The notes: generated by a model not told the origin, from the sequence alone. Positions 8,722 through 17,787 are shown, counted from the first letter of the stretch. The stretch is 64,000 nt of DNA from Novosphingobium aureum (GCF_015865035.1 NZ_JADZGI010000001.1:2170001-2234000); one strand, 5' to 3'. Numbers and translations: made by a program.

Positions 8722-10281
8722 ATGGCAAGCACGGCAACAGACACCACGATCATCCCCGCGCTGCGCGCAGCACTCGGCGCCGAGGCGGTGATCGGCAGCG
8801 GCGATGCCCTCGCCTACTTTTCCAACGACGTCTACCGCACCGGCGCACAGCCGCTCGCGGTGGTGCGCCCGGGCAGCGTCGAGGCCTTGCAGGAAGCGGT
8901 CAAGCTGTGCGGCGAGGCGGGCATCTGCATGGTCCCGCGCGGCGGGGGGGCGTCCTACACCGACGGCTACGTGCGCCAGGAAGGCGGCCACGTGCTGTTC
9001 GACACCGGCGCGATCGACACCATCGAGATCGATGAGCGCAACGCCATCGTGACCTGCGGCGCAGGCGTGACCTGGGCCAACCTCAAGACCGCGCTCGACG
9101 CCAAAGGCCTGCGCACGCCGTTCTGGGGCCCCTTCTCCGGCATCGCCGCGACGGTCGGCGGCAGCGTCAGCCAGAACACGCTGAGCCACGGCACCACGAT
9201 CCACGGCATTTCGGCCCAGTCAGTGGTCTCGATGGACGTGGTGCTTGCAAGCGGCGCGCTGCTATCGACGAGCTCGTCGAAGGCGACGCGCTTCTATGGG
9301 CCGGACCTCACCGGCCTGTTCACCGGCGACTGCGGCGTATTCGGCATCAAGGCGCGCATCCGCCTGCCGCTGCTCCCGGTGCTCCCCAAGTTCGAATGCC
9401 TCTCCTTCGCCTTCGACAGTTTTGCCGACTACCACGCCGCATCGCGCAAGGCAGCGGCGGCCCGTCTCGATGACAGTCACTTCGGTCTCGACCTCGCCCT
9501 CTCGCAAGGCCAGATCGGCCGACAGGAAGGCATGGGCGCGCGCCTCAAGATCGCAGCCGACATCCTGCGCAAGGCCCCCAACAAGCTCAAGGGCGTCGCC
9601 CAGCTGGTGAAGATGGCCTTCGCGGGCGAAGACCCGATGCGCGCGGGCGCCTACATGTGCCACTTCATCGTGGAAGGCGCGGACGACGACGAGGCCGCGC
9701 TCAAGGCCAAGCAGCTGCGTCGCCTGCTCGACGGCCTGGGCCGCGAGATCGCCAACTCGATCCCGACCTTCGTCCACTCGGTGCCCTTCGCGCCGCTCTT
9801 CAACGTGCTTGGCCCGGGCGGCGAGCGCTGGGTGCCGATCCACGGCGTTCTCGCCCACGACGAGGCTGTCGCCTTCGACGAGAGCTTCAAGGCCCTGATC
9901 GCAAGCTACAAGGCGAAGATGGAGAAGCTGGGGGTCTGGATCGGCACGATGTTCTCGCCGGTCGGCTCGACCGGCTTCCTCTACGAAGTCGCGCTCTACT
10001 GGCCCGAGGACCGAACCGCCTATCACAAGACCACGCTGGGCGAGGAATACCTCGCGCAGCAGCCGCAGTTCGCCGCCAACCCGGATGCCAGCGCACTGGT
10101 TGACGAACTGAAGGAAGCCATCGTCGCGACCTATCAGAAGCACGGAGCCGGGCACTTCCAACTGGGCCGCGCCTACCCTTATCAGCAGCGCCTCTCGGCC
10201 GAGGCCAAGTCGCTGCTCGGCGCCATCAAGACCGAGCTCGATCCCAAGGGCCTGATGAACCCCGGCGCACTCGGCTTCTGA
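8722..10281 (+). CDS. FAD-binding oxidase/dehydrogenase (PCMH/VAO family, GlcD-like)
   Basis: A 519-residue flavoprotein. Its N-terminal PCMH-type FAD domain has V-V-R-P-G-S-V-E near residue 52 and P-R-G-G-G-A-S-Y near residue 73. The conserved Y-G-P-D-L-T-G-L-F-x-G-D-x-G stretch follows, then the long substrate cap domain. The C-terminus, P-K-G-L-M-N-P-G-A-L-G-F, is typical of 4-cresol dehydrogenase, vanillyl-alcohol oxidase and glycolate oxidase relatives. Such enzymes oxidise alcohols, 2-hydroxyacids or p-alkylphenols. No export signal is visible. It is transcribed alone, divergently from the GPH carrier operon, with a terminator just downstream. The substrate is unknown; the phenol-oxidising branch is one possibility. 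Confidence 0.85.
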   Translation: MASTATDTTIIPALRAALGAEAVIGSGDALAYFSNDVYRTGAQPLAVVRPGSVEALQEAVKLCGEAGICMVPRGGGASYTDGYVRQEGGHVLFDTGAIDTIEIDERNAIVTCGAGVTWANLKTALDAKGLRTPFWGPFSGIAATVGGSVSQNTLSHGTTIHGISAQSVVSMDVVLASGALLSTSSSKATRFYGPDLTGLFTGDCGVFGIKARIRLPLLPVLPKFECLSFAFDSFADYHAASRKAAAARLDDSHFGLDLALSQGQIGRQEGMGARLKIAADILRKAPNKLKGVAQLVKMAFAGEDPMRAGAYMCHFIVEGADDDEAALKAKQLRRLLDGLGREIANSIPTFVHSVPFAPLFNVLGPGGERWVPIHGVLAHDEAVAFDESFKALIASYKAKMEKLGVWIGTMFSPVGSTGFLYEVALYWPEDRTAYHKTTLGEEYLAQQPQFAANPDASALVDELKEAIVATYQKHGAGHFQLGRAYPYQQRLSAEAKSLLGAIKTELDPKGLMNPGALGF

Positions 10282-10309
10282 CCCGGGCGATCGCAGACGG
10301 ATAAGTGAG

Positions 10310-10350
10310 AAGCGGCCTCCCCGGATGCGGGTGGGGCCGCTTTCCTTTTT
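10310..10350 (+). terminator. Rho-independent terminator of the FAD oxidase
   Basis: The AAGCGGCC / GGCCGCTT stem has additional pairing inside it and is followed by TTCCTTTTT. Confidence 0.8.
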
Positions 10351-10380
10351 GTATCACCGCCAAGACATTGCGGGTGTTAC

Positions 10381-10411
10381 AAAAAAGGGCCGGGAGCAAA
10401 ACTCCCGACCC
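10381..10411 (-). terminator. Rho-independent terminator of DUF1838 gene 1
   Basis: On the minus strand, GGGTCGGGAG-TTTTG-CTCCCGGCCC is followed by TTTTTT. It lies 32 bp past the DUF1838 stop. Confidence 0.88.
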
Positions 10412-10443
10412 TTCCCTGTTCCAGTTGGCGTCAGCCCTCGGGC

Positions 10444-11487
10444 TTACTTGCCACCGCGCTGCAGCGGCTGCGGCGTGGCGGGCGCCCTGGCCGGCTCCCA
10501 ACCTTCCGGCACCGGAGCGGGCTCGTGATCCTTCTTGTAGTTCTCGATGCTCGAGAGCGAAGGTCCGTAGTCGCTCTCGGGAGCATGGAGCCATTTGTCG
10601 CCCATGTTGCGCGCCGCGGCCACGAGATCTTCCGGCAGATCGGAAATGCCGTTCTCGACCGTGGTGAAGTTGTTGAAGTAGTTCACGTGCCCTTCGGCCT
10701 GGCCCATCAGCATCCAGGGCAGCCAAGGCGTGATGCGGGTCCAGGCACCGATGTGCTGGATATGGGTGACCTTCGGGTTCTCCACGTCCTTGCGGTTCAT
10801 CGTGTAGATGAAGTGCTCGGAGACGCGGTTGAACGGCCCGGATGATTCGCGAACCCATGTCTTGGGATCGAGACCGTTGGGATACATCATGTCGATGTCC
10901 GACCGCAGGATGAGCGTGTCGTTCGGGCCCTCTTCCCATTCCATCAGGAAGGGCTTGCGCGGCGGCTTGTCCTTGTTGAGGCCACCATAGGACGGCGGCT
11001 CGGGCGCCCACTGGCTGATGGTGAAGTTGAACGGATCGTTGGCGATGGGAACCACATCGACGGTCTCGTCGGTGTAGGGGTTGTACCACTTGTCGATAAG
11101 CTTGCCGGTCTCGATGTCGCGGTAGAACACGATCTCGCGCAGCAGGCGGCGATAGGAACCGTCTTCCTGACGGACCGAGCGCACGACGCTGAAGCCTTCG
11201 TTGAGGAACAGCTGGCGCACCGGCTCGTTCGGGCGCACGCCGTAGACCTTGCCCTTGAGCCAGCCCACCTTCTCCTTGGTCGGATCGATATCCGCATCGA
11301 TACGCACGTAGGTATCGCGGTTCCACTCGGGATCCTTGAAGTCGATCCTGGTCTTGAACGCAGGGGTCTTGGCGCTGGGGCCAGACGTCGCGGCACTGGC
11401 GCTGGCCGTACCGGTGACCAGACCCGCAGCGATGCCTGCACCAGCGAGACCCAGGCTCTGCCTGCGGCTGAACGTCATATCATCCAT
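10444..11487 (-). CDS. Exported DUF1838 family protein 1
   Basis: A 347-residue protein with a twin-arginine signal (F-S-R-R-Q-S-L, then an Ala/Gly-rich segment ending near A-S-A). I assign it to DUF1838, a family without an established function. Two motifs are shared with the three other copies in this window. One is N-P-Y-T-D-E at residues 136-141, in a W-Y-N-P context; the other is W-L-P-W-M-L-M-G at 255-262. It also has S-E-H-F near 223, shared with copy 2. A Tat signal implies periplasmic export of a folded, possibly cofactor-bound protein. It is divergent from methyltransferase 1, with an operator site between them. It could be an enzyme or a binding protein. Confidence 0.82.
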   Translation of the reverse strand: MDDMTFSRRQSLGLAGAGIAAGLVTGTASASAATSGPSAKTPAFKTRIDFKDPEWNRDTYVRIDADIDPTKEKVGWLKGKVYGVRPNEPVRQLFLNEGFSVVRSVRQEDGSYRRLLREIVFYRDIETGKLIDKWYNPYTDETVDVVPIANDPFNFTISQWAPEPPSYGGLNKDKPPRKPFLMEWEEGPNDTLILRSDIDMMYPNGLDPKTWVRESSGPFNRVSEHFIYTMNRKDVENPKVTHIQHIGAWTRITPWLPWMLMGQAEGHVNYFNNFTTVENGISDLPEDLVAAARNMGDKWLHAPESDYGPSLSSIENYKKDHEPAPVPEGWEPARAPATPQPLQRGGK

Positions 11488-11588
11488 CTCTCGTTTCCCT
11501 AGTTGGCCCGATCGAGGCGCACTCTCATTTGATCTATGAATAAGGTTTTTCCGCTTTCATTGATCGAGCGCATCGCGCTAGCATACGA

Positions 11589-11605
11589 TGATCGCCAAGC
11601 GGATA
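11589..11605. promoter_or_regulatory. Putative operator, cluster inverted repeat site 4
   Basis: TGATCG-CCAAG-CGGATA has 11 of 12 half-site positions. It lies between the divergent DUF1838 gene 1 and methyltransferase 1, and its CCAAG spacer is identical to that of site 15. Confidence 0.5.
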
Positions 11606-11685
11606 GCACCGGTGGGTTCCTTTGCCGCAAGCCACGCCGACCGCAAGAAATCAGCACGAGCCCGACCAAGACAAGGAGTCGCTTC

Positions 11686-12915
11686 ATGCTCAATACCTTC
11701 CAGCAAGCCGCGCACCCAGTGCTGCCGACGGCCACTGCCGACGAGGCCTCGCGCCAGGAGTTCGCCAAGAGCTTCAAGGGCTTCATCCAGTCCACGCTGC
11801 TCCCCGGCCTGACCCCCATCTACGAGACCCGCGTCTCCAGGGCTTTCGAGAAGGCCAATGGCCGTCTGCCTGAGAACCGCCGCGACATCCGCTCGGTGAT
11901 GATCCACGACCTCTATTTTCAGCACTACGCCATGGCCAACCGCACGGCGCAGGAGCTGTTGTGGGAATCGGTCAACGGCTCGGTCGATCGCCAGCTTCCC
12001 GAACTGATCGAAAAGGCCAAGGCGCTTTCCGCAACCAGCAAGGGCGAACTGCGCATCCCCGAGGGCTTCGAGCCCCCGCGCTACGTCACCGCGCTCGACA
12101 TCCACTGCATGCCCGGTGGCTATTGCTCGGAAGTGACCGAGGACGATGTCGCTGTCGGCGCGCTCTACGATCGCGGCGTGTATCTCTATTCGATGGGCTA
12201 CACCGGCCCGAACAATGACGACATGGGCCGCTCTGTGGTGAACTACCTCAAGCGCAACATGCCCGACTTCAAGCCCAAGCGCATTCTCGACATGGGCTGC
12301 ACCGTCGGTCACTCGACCCTGCCCTACAAGGAGCTGTTCCCCGAGGCCGAGGTCTGGGGCATCGACGTGGGCGGTCCCTGCGTGCGTTATGCGCACGCAC
12401 GTGCAGCGGGCATGGGGCTCGACGTCAACTTCGCGCAGATGAATGCCGAAGAGACCACTTTCGCTGACGAGGAATTCGATCTCGTCGTCAGCCACATCCT
12501 GCTCCACGAGACCAGCGGCAAGGCCATGCCGCGCGTGTTCAACGAGGCCTTCCGCGTGCTCAAGCCCGGCGGTCTGATGATCCACGCCGACCTTCCGCCC
12601 TTCGACCTCATGGACCCGTTCACCCAGTTCATCCTCGACAACGAGACCTGGTACAACAACGAGCCGTTCTGGGGTGCGATGCGCGAGATGGACCAGATCG
12701 ATCTCGCCGAAAAGGCCGGCTTCGACCGCGAGGCGGTGCGCTTCGACACCGCCCCGATGGCGGTCATGGAGTTCGCCGCAGCGGCCTCGGGCTACAGCCA
12801 GGACGCTTCCGAACACGTCGCCGAGCGCGACTTCACCGCGGGCGAGTTCGCTCCCGGCGGTGGCTGGGAAGTGCTCATCGCCAAGAAGGGCGAAAAGCAG
12901 GCCCTCGCGGCCTGA
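11686..12915 (+). CDS. SAM-dependent methyltransferase 1 with a distinctive N-terminal domain
   Basis: A 409-residue protein. A class I methyltransferase core begins near residue 199 with L-D-M-G-C-T-V-G-H-S as the SAM motif I. It continues with an acidic end of beta-2 (W-G-I-D-V-G) and F-D-L-V-V-S-H near motif IV. The first 190 residues are helical and not a standard methyltransferase part; they end with R-Y-V-T-A-L-D-I-H-C-M-P-G. Paralogue 2 (34222) shares both halves, with R-Y-I-A-A-F-D-H-H-R-M-P-G at the same place. Start 11686 has AAGGAG 9 bases upstream. The small gene at 12941 follows 25 bp later, and this pairing is repeated at paralogue 2. The methyl acceptor is unknown. Confidence 0.82.
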   Translation: MLNTFQQAAHPVLPTATADEASRQEFAKSFKGFIQSTLLPGLTPIYETRVSRAFEKANGRLPENRRDIRSVMIHDLYFQHYAMANRTAQELLWESVNGSVDRQLPELIEKAKALSATSKGELRIPEGFEPPRYVTALDIHCMPGGYCSEVTEDDVAVGALYDRGVYLYSMGYTGPNNDDMGRSVVNYLKRNMPDFKPKRILDMGCTVGHSTLPYKELFPEAEVWGIDVGGPCVRYAHARAAGMGLDVNFAQMNAEETTFADEEFDLVVSHILLHETSGKAMPRVFNEAFRVLKPGGLMIHADLPPFDLMDPFTQFILDNETWYNNEPFWGAMREMDQIDLAEKAGFDREAVRFDTAPMAVMEFAAAASGYSQDASEHVAERDFTAGEFAPGGGWEVLIAKKGEKQALAA

Positions 12916-12940
12916 GGCGCAAGCAAGGACAGACAATACG

Positions 12941-13306
12941 ATGGACAACACCACCCAAGAGCGCCCGCACGTCATTCGCCACGCCAAGGGCAAGCGCCCC
13001 GAGTTCTACGAAACCCCGGGTGTCGATGCGGCAATGTCGATGATCATGGTCCTCGCCAGCGAGCTTTCGGTCGTGCGCGACCGTCTCGACAGCGCCGAAC
13101 GCGTAGCCAAGGCCAGTGGCCTCGATCTCGCTGCCGGGATCGAGGCGCTCGAACTCGACCAGGATGCTCTGGAAGAGCGCGAGGCACGCCGCCAGGACTT
13201 CATGCAGCGCCTGTTCTACCTGCAACTCAAGGACGCCGACGAGGCAGCCCAGTCGCAGACCGCGGAAGGTTTCGAGGCGACGATCCACGAGATCGCCCAG
13301 CCCTGA
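12941..13306 (+). CDS. Small helical partner protein of methyltransferase 1
   Basis: A 121-residue acidic protein that I do not recognise. Its centre, around residues 35-60, is a likely amphipathic helix or coiled coil reading E-L-S-V-V-R-D-R-L-D-S-A-E-R. The counterpart at 35445 has E-V-V-V-L-K-D-R-L-D-A-N-E-R at the equivalent place. The rest is charged and low in hydrophobic residues. It follows methyltransferase 1 by 25 bp and is closed by a strong terminator. The repeated association with this methyltransferase type suggests a subunit or activator; this is inference. Confidence 0.75.
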   Translation: MDNTTQERPHVIRHAKGKRPEFYETPGVDAAMSMIMVLASELSVVRDRLDSAERVAKASGLDLAAGIEALELDQDALEEREARRQDFMQRLFYLQLKDADEAAQSQTAEGFEATIHEIAQP

Positions 13307-13323
13307 GGCGCAAGTCACTACCG

Positions 13324-13370
13324 AAAGAAAAGCCCCGCCAGGACATGGTGTCCCGGCGGGGCTTTTCTTT
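13324..13370. terminator. Strong bidirectional terminator
   Basis: A near-perfect long hairpin whose outer arms are AAAGAAAAGCCCCGCC and GGCGGGGCTTTTCTTT, with an inner GGACA/TGTCC extension. It has T-rich tails on both strands and separates the small partner gene from the convergent flavin monooxygenase. Confidence 0.92.
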
Positions 13371-13391
13371 CTCGCATCGCGCGATGCCACA

Positions 13392-14459
13392 TTACATGGC
13401 GTTTCCGCGCCGACGCAGTTCGGGCCCGATCTCGAGCCCGATGCGCCTTGCATCGGCAAGCCAGTCGAACCCGGTCACGAGGAAAGTGTCGATCCCTACC
13501 GCGCGGTAGCGCAGCAGCGCCTCGACCAGCGTTTGCGGGGAGCCGACGAGGCACATGACCTGCAGGCGGCCTTGCGTGGCCTGGGTCAGCCCGGTCCACA
13601 GGCACGGGTCCTCGTGCGCGGCATCGGCCTGCGCAGCCTTCGCAGCCACTTCCTGCGCCGCCTTGCCGAGATCCCGGCCCAGCGCACCGTGCGCGGCCTG
13701 CCGCGCCTCGACCGTATGCAGAAGTTCACCCGCGCGCGCCCAGGCCTCCTCGTCGGTGTCGGCCACGACAAGCCGCATCGACATCGAGCAACGCGGATTG
13801 CGCCCGTGCCGGGCGGCTTCGGCGCGCACCCGCGCCACCTGCTCGCCGACCTGCGCGACGCTGCCGGGACCAAAGGCATAAGTGTCGGCCAGCTCGGAAC
13901 CGAACTTCACCGCAAGCTCCGAATTGCCCGCCCAGAAGACAGGGACCGTTCCCTTCACAGGATGAACCTCGCTGCCGGCATTCTCGAAGCGATACCACTC
14001 GCCCTCATGGTCGCACGGGCTTTCGCCAGCCCAGACGCGGCGCATCACGCGCACGTATTCGTTCGAACGGCGGTAGCGCTCGTCCTTGGTCAGGTAATCG
14101 CCGTCACAGCGCGTCTCGATGTCGGAAAAGGCACTGATGATGTGCACGCCCGCGCGTCCGCCCGAAAACTGGTCGAGCGTCGCGAAGGCGCGCGCCGCCA
14201 TTGTCGGGGCGATGAAGCCGGGGCGGTGCGCGACCATCAGCTTGAGCCGCGTGGTCGCTGCCGCCACCCAGGTCGCGGTCACGAGACTGTCGGCCGACTT
14301 CGCGTTCTGACCGATGAGGACGCGGTCATAGCCTGCGGCCTCGTAGCCACGCGCAGCCTCGGCGATGAAGTCGGGATCGTAGAGGGGCGGCCCCTCGCTG
14401 GCTTCAGACCCGCGATAGGGCGCGACGAGACCGACGAGTTCGATTTCGTGTCCGCTCAT
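13392..14459 (-). CDS. LLM-class flavin-dependent monooxygenase (SsuD-like)
   Basis: A 355-residue luciferase-like (LLM) TIM-barrel protein resembling alkanesulfonate monooxygenases. Features include the N-terminal strand E-L-V-G-L-V-A-P, Y-D-R-V-L-I-G-Q near residue 44, and A-H-R-P-G-F-I-A-P near 80. The family stretch A-T-L-D-Q-F-S-G-G-R follows, then D-E-R-Y-R-R near 127. Such enzymes use FMNH2 supplied by a separate reductase to cleave C-S or C-N bonds or to hydroxylate. No reductase gene is visible in the window. Its ATG overlaps the upstream carrier stop by 4 bp, so uptake and oxidation appear coupled. The substrate is unknown. Confidence 0.85.
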   Translation of the reverse strand: MSGHEIELVGLVAPYRGSEASEGPPLYDPDFIAEAARGYEAAGYDRVLIGQNAKSADSLVTATWVAAATTRLKLMVAHRPGFIAPTMAARAFATLDQFSGGRAGVHIISAFSDIETRCDGDYLTKDERYRRSNEYVRVMRRVWAGESPCDHEGEWYRFENAGSEVHPVKGTVPVFWAGNSELAVKFGSELADTYAFGPGSVAQVGEQVARVRAEAARHGRNPRCSMSMRLVVADTDEEAWARAGELLHTVEARQAAHGALGRDLGKAAQEVAAKAAQADAAHEDPCLWTGLTQATQGRLQVMCLVGSPQTLVEALLRYRAVGIDTFLVTGFDWLADARRIGLEIGPELRRRGNAM

Positions 14460-15913
14460 GACCGGCTCCCGGCACTGCGTTTCGCTTCAAGGGCCTCGAG
14501 CGTATCGGGATCGAGGCGGTAGAAGAGCATGGCGACGATCGCGCAAAGCATTGCCAGCGCGGGGATCGCGGACTCGCACAGGAGGATCGCCAGTCTTGCG
14601 CTGTCACCTTGTGCAACCGCACCACCGCCCGAGGACGAGACGTAGCCCATCGCACCGAGGAACCCGCCCATCGCGGCAAGCGCTGCGGCAGAAGACAGCT
14701 TGTCGAAGAGCGTCGTGAAGCCGGCAAAGGCCCCTTCGCGCCGCTCGCCGCTCTGTACGTAATCATAGCGAACGGCATCCGACAGCAGCGAATAGGCAGA
14801 CAGGATCATGCCGCCGCCTGCCGCGCCCGAAACGAGGCCGCGAATGCTCACGAGAACCATGCTCTCACCCGGACCCGCAAGCAGCCAGCTGAGCTGCACC
14901 AGCGCGAACATGGCGAGCGCAGCGATGTAGCTGGCCTTCTTCCCGAAGCGGTTTGACAGCCAGACCCAGGGCACCATTGCCAGGACCATCGTCACCGTCG
15001 CCATCATGAAATAGGTCCCGATCGCGGAGTCGGGCAGTTCGAGAAACACGCGCGTGAAATAGGCCAGCGCAGCTGAGCCGATGGCAGTGCCGAACAGCAG
15101 GAAGACATGGGCGATGGCAAGGATGCGGAACGGTACGTTGCCCCAGGCCAGACGCACCTGCCTGCCCAGCTCGCGCAAGGGATGCGCGCGCCGTGCCAAC
15201 GCGGCCGGGTCGGGCTGCGTGCGCGGGGCATCGCGCAGCAGCCGCACCGCCACCAGTGTCGCGCCGAACACGATCGCTCCCGTGATCAGGGCAATCAGCA
15301 GGTGTCCCTCGCGCGAGGGTCCGGTCATGCCCAGGATCCAGGCCGGGAGGGTCGATCCGAGCAATGTTCCCACGGCATTGCCGTAAGTGCGCCATGCCAT
15401 GAGCCGCGTGCGTTCCTTGGGATCGCTCGAGCTTTCCACCAGCATCGCGAAGCCGGGAATGGTGAGTAGGGTATACCCTGTCGCATGGATCACCAGTGCC
15501 AGCGTCACGAAGGCCTGTGCCAGCAGGACCGAGCCGAAATCGGGCGTGCCGAACAGCATAGCGACACCCAGCGGCATGGCGAGGCCGCCAGCGAAGAGGA
15601 ACGGCAGGCGCCGTCCCCAGCGGGTCTGCGCGCGGTCGCTCCAGGCACCTACCGCGGGGTCGGTGATGCCGTCGTAGATCTTCATCAGTGCGAAAATCAG
15701 GCCCGCGGTCCCCGCCGAGATAGCGAGACTGTCGGTCATGAAACGCAGGCCCAGGACAGTAACGAGGTTCTGCCCTGCGGCATGCGCCAGCGGGATCATG
15801 CCCGAGCCGAGCCGTATCTGCCAGGTCGTCGCCACGAAGGGAACCGCACCGCTCGTCGGCGCGGCGTCAACCGGCAGCGCCTGGTCGGCTGCCATCTGTG
15901 TTTCACTGGTCAC
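14456..15913 (-). CDS. GPH-type MFS transporter
   Basis: A 485-residue inner-membrane carrier with 12 predicted helices. It has the GPH-like motif D-G-I-T-D-P-A-V-G-A-W-S-D-R around residues 80-95 and T-R-W-G-R-R-L-P just after. I chose a GTG start at 15913 because GGGAGAAG lies 5 bases upstream; the first internal ATG is 15895 and an upstream ATG is at 15970. It is translationally coupled to the flavin monooxygenase downstream by a 4-bp overlap. It belongs to the same carrier group as 7142, 23207 and 41668, and direction and substrate are unknown. Confidence 0.83.
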   Translation of the reverse strand: MTSETQMAADQALPVDAAPTSGAVPFVATTWQIRLGSGMIPLAHAAGQNLVTVLGLRFMTDSLAISAGTAGLIFALMKIYDGITDPAVGAWSDRAQTRWGRRLPFLFAGGLAMPLGVAMLFGTPDFGSVLLAQAFVTLALVIHATGYTLLTIPGFAMLVESSSDPKERTRLMAWRTYGNAVGTLLGSTLPAWILGMTGPSREGHLLIALITGAIVFGATLVAVRLLRDAPRTQPDPAALARRAHPLRELGRQVRLAWGNVPFRILAIAHVFLLFGTAIGSAALAYFTRVFLELPDSAIGTYFMMATVTMVLAMVPWVWLSNRFGKKASYIAALAMFALVQLSWLLAGPGESMVLVSIRGLVSGAAGGGMILSAYSLLSDAVRYDYVQSGERREGAFAGFTTLFDKLSSAAALAAMGGFLGAMGYVSSSGGGAVAQGDSARLAILLCESAIPALAMLCAIVAMLFYRLDPDTLEALEAKRSAGSRS

Positions 15914-16005
15914 AAATGCTTCTCCCGCCTGCCGTTCGCCGGCCCGGCCTTTTCGGGAGGAAGTGTGCATGGGCCGCCGTGGGGCCCGTCATGGCTTTGC
16001 GCCAT

Positions 16006-16022
16006 TCTCCGAAGAGCGGAGA
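16006..16022. promoter_or_regulatory. Putative operator, cluster inverted repeat site 5 (variant)
   Basis: TCTCCG-AAGAG-CGGAGA is a perfect palindrome in its half-sites but has C/G at the second position, where the consensus has A/G. It lies 93 bp upstream of the carrier start at 15913. Confidence 0.35.
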
Positions 16023-16057
16023 CAGAAGGACAACGAGCAGGCTCTTGCGAGCGGCCC

Positions 16058-16348
16058 TCAGTCCTCGATCATCGTCACGCTGACGTCTGCGATGCCTTCG
16101 CGCAGCTTTTTCACTTCGGCATATTCGGGAGAATTCCAGAACCGCAGCGCGGTTTCGGCATCGGGCCACTCGATCACGACCGCGCCCCCACCTTCATAGC
16201 CGGTTCCCTCGAGAACCAGCCCCTTGCGCCCGCGCACGAGATACTGGCCGCCGAATTTTGCAGTGAGCTCAGCAACGGCGGGCGAGTAGCGCGCGGTGAA
16301 CGCGACCTTGTCGTGGACCTTGGTCGTGATGATGAACCAGGCAGACAT
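16058..16348 (-). CDS. DUF1330 / dimeric alpha-beta barrel family small protein
   Basis: A 96-residue DUF1330-like protein of ferredoxin-like fold. The N-terminus W-F-I-I-T-T-K-V and the later G-G-A-V-V-I-E-W-P-D, followed by A-L-R-F-W-N-S-P-E-Y, are characteristic. Such proteins form small dimers; some relatives in this fold group are monooxygenases or cyclases acting on aromatic intermediates. A good Shine-Dalgarno (AGGAAGAGG) precedes the ATG at 16348. It lies 138 bp downstream of the FAD monooxygenase on the same strand and probably shares its transcript. The activity is undetermined. Confidence 0.8.
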   Translation of the reverse strand: MSAWFIITTKVHDKVAFTARYSPAVAELTAKFGGQYLVRGRKGLVLEGTGYEGGGAVVIEWPDAETALRFWNSPEYAEVKKLREGIADVSVTMIED

Positions 16349-16486
16349 CGACCTCTTCCTCCCGGGCTGGCGAGCGCCTCTGCTCGAATTGGCACCCTGC
16401 TTGCGACGCCCCGGCGGATCGGAGCCGGCCCAGCCATGCCCCTATCCGTCGGGAGTGTCGATTGCGCAAACGGGGTGCTGCCCCCT

Positions 16487-17695
16487 TCAGACGATCTGCT
16501 TGGCCTGTTCGAGGCTCTGGAACATCGACTGGCGCAGCAGGTAGGCGCGGCGCTTCTCGTCGTTGGCGTGGATCGCCTTGAGCTCGCGGCGGCGTTCCTC
16601 GTGGGCATTGTCCTTGCCCGCGTTGATCAGCGCCATGTTGGCCTTGGTCTGGGTCTGCGTGAAGCTATGCGTGACTTCGCGGCGCTGGCGGTCGAACAGG
16701 GCCAGACTGGGCTCCATCGCCTCCTGCCCCTTGAGCACCGGCAGCAGCTTCTCGAACAGGTTGAAGGCATCGTGGATGCCCGAATTCATGCCGAAGCCGC
16801 CAAGCGGGTTGTTGAGGTGGGCCGCATCGCCGATCAGCATCACGCGCCCTTCGCGGAACGACTTCGCCACGCGCTGGTGCACGTTGTACAAGGTGCGATG
16901 CTCGGTCACCACGTCCGCGCCACGCCCGATGAGACGCTCGAAGATCGCGTTCTTGTTCTCCTCCGAGCGCAGTTCGTCGACGTCGCAGGCGCCGTTGACC
17001 GGAACCAGCACGCGCCAGACCGAGGGCACGCGCAGCAGCACCAGCCACTCCTTGGGATCGCTGACGTAGTTCACGTAAGCAAGGTTGGGCAGGTAGTCGG
17101 ACAGCTCGACTTCGGTCGAGAGGGTCAGGAACCGCTCGGGGTAAGTGAACCCGTCGAATTCGATCCCCAGCCACTTGCGCACGATCGAATTCGCTCCGTC
17201 CGCGCCGATCAGGTAGTCGGCGCGCAGGCGATCGATGCCGGTCATCGTCTCGACCGCGATATCGACCCCGGTGTCGTCCTGGGTGAAGCTCAGGATACGG
17301 TTACCGAAGCGCACGTCGGCGTTGGTGTAGGCATCGAGCCCCTCGGCAAGGGCGCGCGAGAGGTGATACTGCTCGCACTGGATGCGGAAGGGATAGCGCG
17401 TGACGTCCGCGATCTCGGCCATGTCGAATTCGATCGGCTCACCGCTCTCGCGGTCACGCCAATGGAACAGCGGCGCCTTGAGGCCCTTTTCGAGGAGCAT
17501 CGAGGTGATGCCGATCTCGTCGAGCATCTCGAGCGTGGGGGAATGGAAGGTCGAGGCGCGCAGGTCCTGCGCGCAGTCGGCACCTGCTTCGAGCAGGACC
17601 ACCGAGATACCGGCCTTTGCGAGCAGGGTCGCCATGACCGTGCCGACCGGGCCTGCGCCGGCGATGACGACTTCGCAACGCTCTACAGCTGACAT
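16487..17695 (-). CDS. FAD-dependent aromatic-type hydroxylase/monooxygenase
   Basis: A 402-residue class A flavoprotein monooxygenase of p-hydroxybenzoate hydroxylase fold. It has the N-terminal FAD motif V-I-A-G-A-G-P-V-G-T, the middle D-Y-L-I-G-A-D-G-A-N-S motif near residue 160, and the C-terminal G-R-V-M-L-I-G-D-A-A-H near residue 285. These enzymes take NAD(P)H and O2 and hydroxylate phenolic rings, sometimes with ring decarboxylation. Together with the DUF1330 gene this suggests an aromatic intermediate in the pathway. It is monocistronic or paired with 16058. An operator-like site lies 76 bp upstream at 17771. The exact substrate is unknown. Confidence 0.88.
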   Translation of the reverse strand: MSAVERCEVVIAGAGPVGTVMATLLAKAGISVVLLEAGADCAQDLRASTFHSPTLEMLDEIGITSMLLEKGLKAPLFHWRDRESGEPIEFDMAEIADVTRYPFRIQCEQYHLSRALAEGLDAYTNADVRFGNRILSFTQDDTGVDIAVETMTGIDRLRADYLIGADGANSIVRKWLGIEFDGFTYPERFLTLSTEVELSDYLPNLAYVNYVSDPKEWLVLLRVPSVWRVLVPVNGACDVDELRSEENKNAIFERLIGRGADVVTEHRTLYNVHQRVAKSFREGRVMLIGDAAHLNNPLGGFGMNSGIHDAFNLFEKLLPVLKGQEAMEPSLALFDRQRREVTHSFTQTQTKANMALINAGKDNAHEERRRELKAIHANDEKRRAYLLRQSMFQSLEQAKQIV

Positions 17696-17770
17696 TGTAT
17701 TTCAAAACTCCGAATAAAGCTTGTCCGGCCTAAATCGGGGCGGCCAATGCGGCCCGCGTCGAGGCAGGAC

Positions 17771-17787
17771 TATCCGACGCGCGGGGA
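17771..17787. promoter_or_regulatory. Putative operator, cluster inverted repeat site 6 (weak right half)
   Basis: TATCCG-ACGCG-CGGGGA has a perfect left half and a 4 of 6 right half. It is 76 bp upstream of the FAD monooxygenase start. Confidence 0.3.

Noticed and set aside
11536..11685. N-terminal extension of methyltransferase 1 to an ATG at 11536
   Set aside because: The ATG at 11686 has a strong AAGGAG Shine-Dalgarno, and the extension would run through the operator site at 11589-11605.
16450..16466. A further operator copy upstream of the DUF1330 gene (TATCCG at about 16442)
   Set aside because: Only the left half-site is present; the right half at the required five-base spacing does not match.
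15485..17692. A 735-codon plus-strand open frame over the carrier, DUF1330 and FAD monooxygenase genes
   Set aside because: It spans three well-supported minus-strand genes and their gaps, and its protein is low-complexity without recognisable domains.
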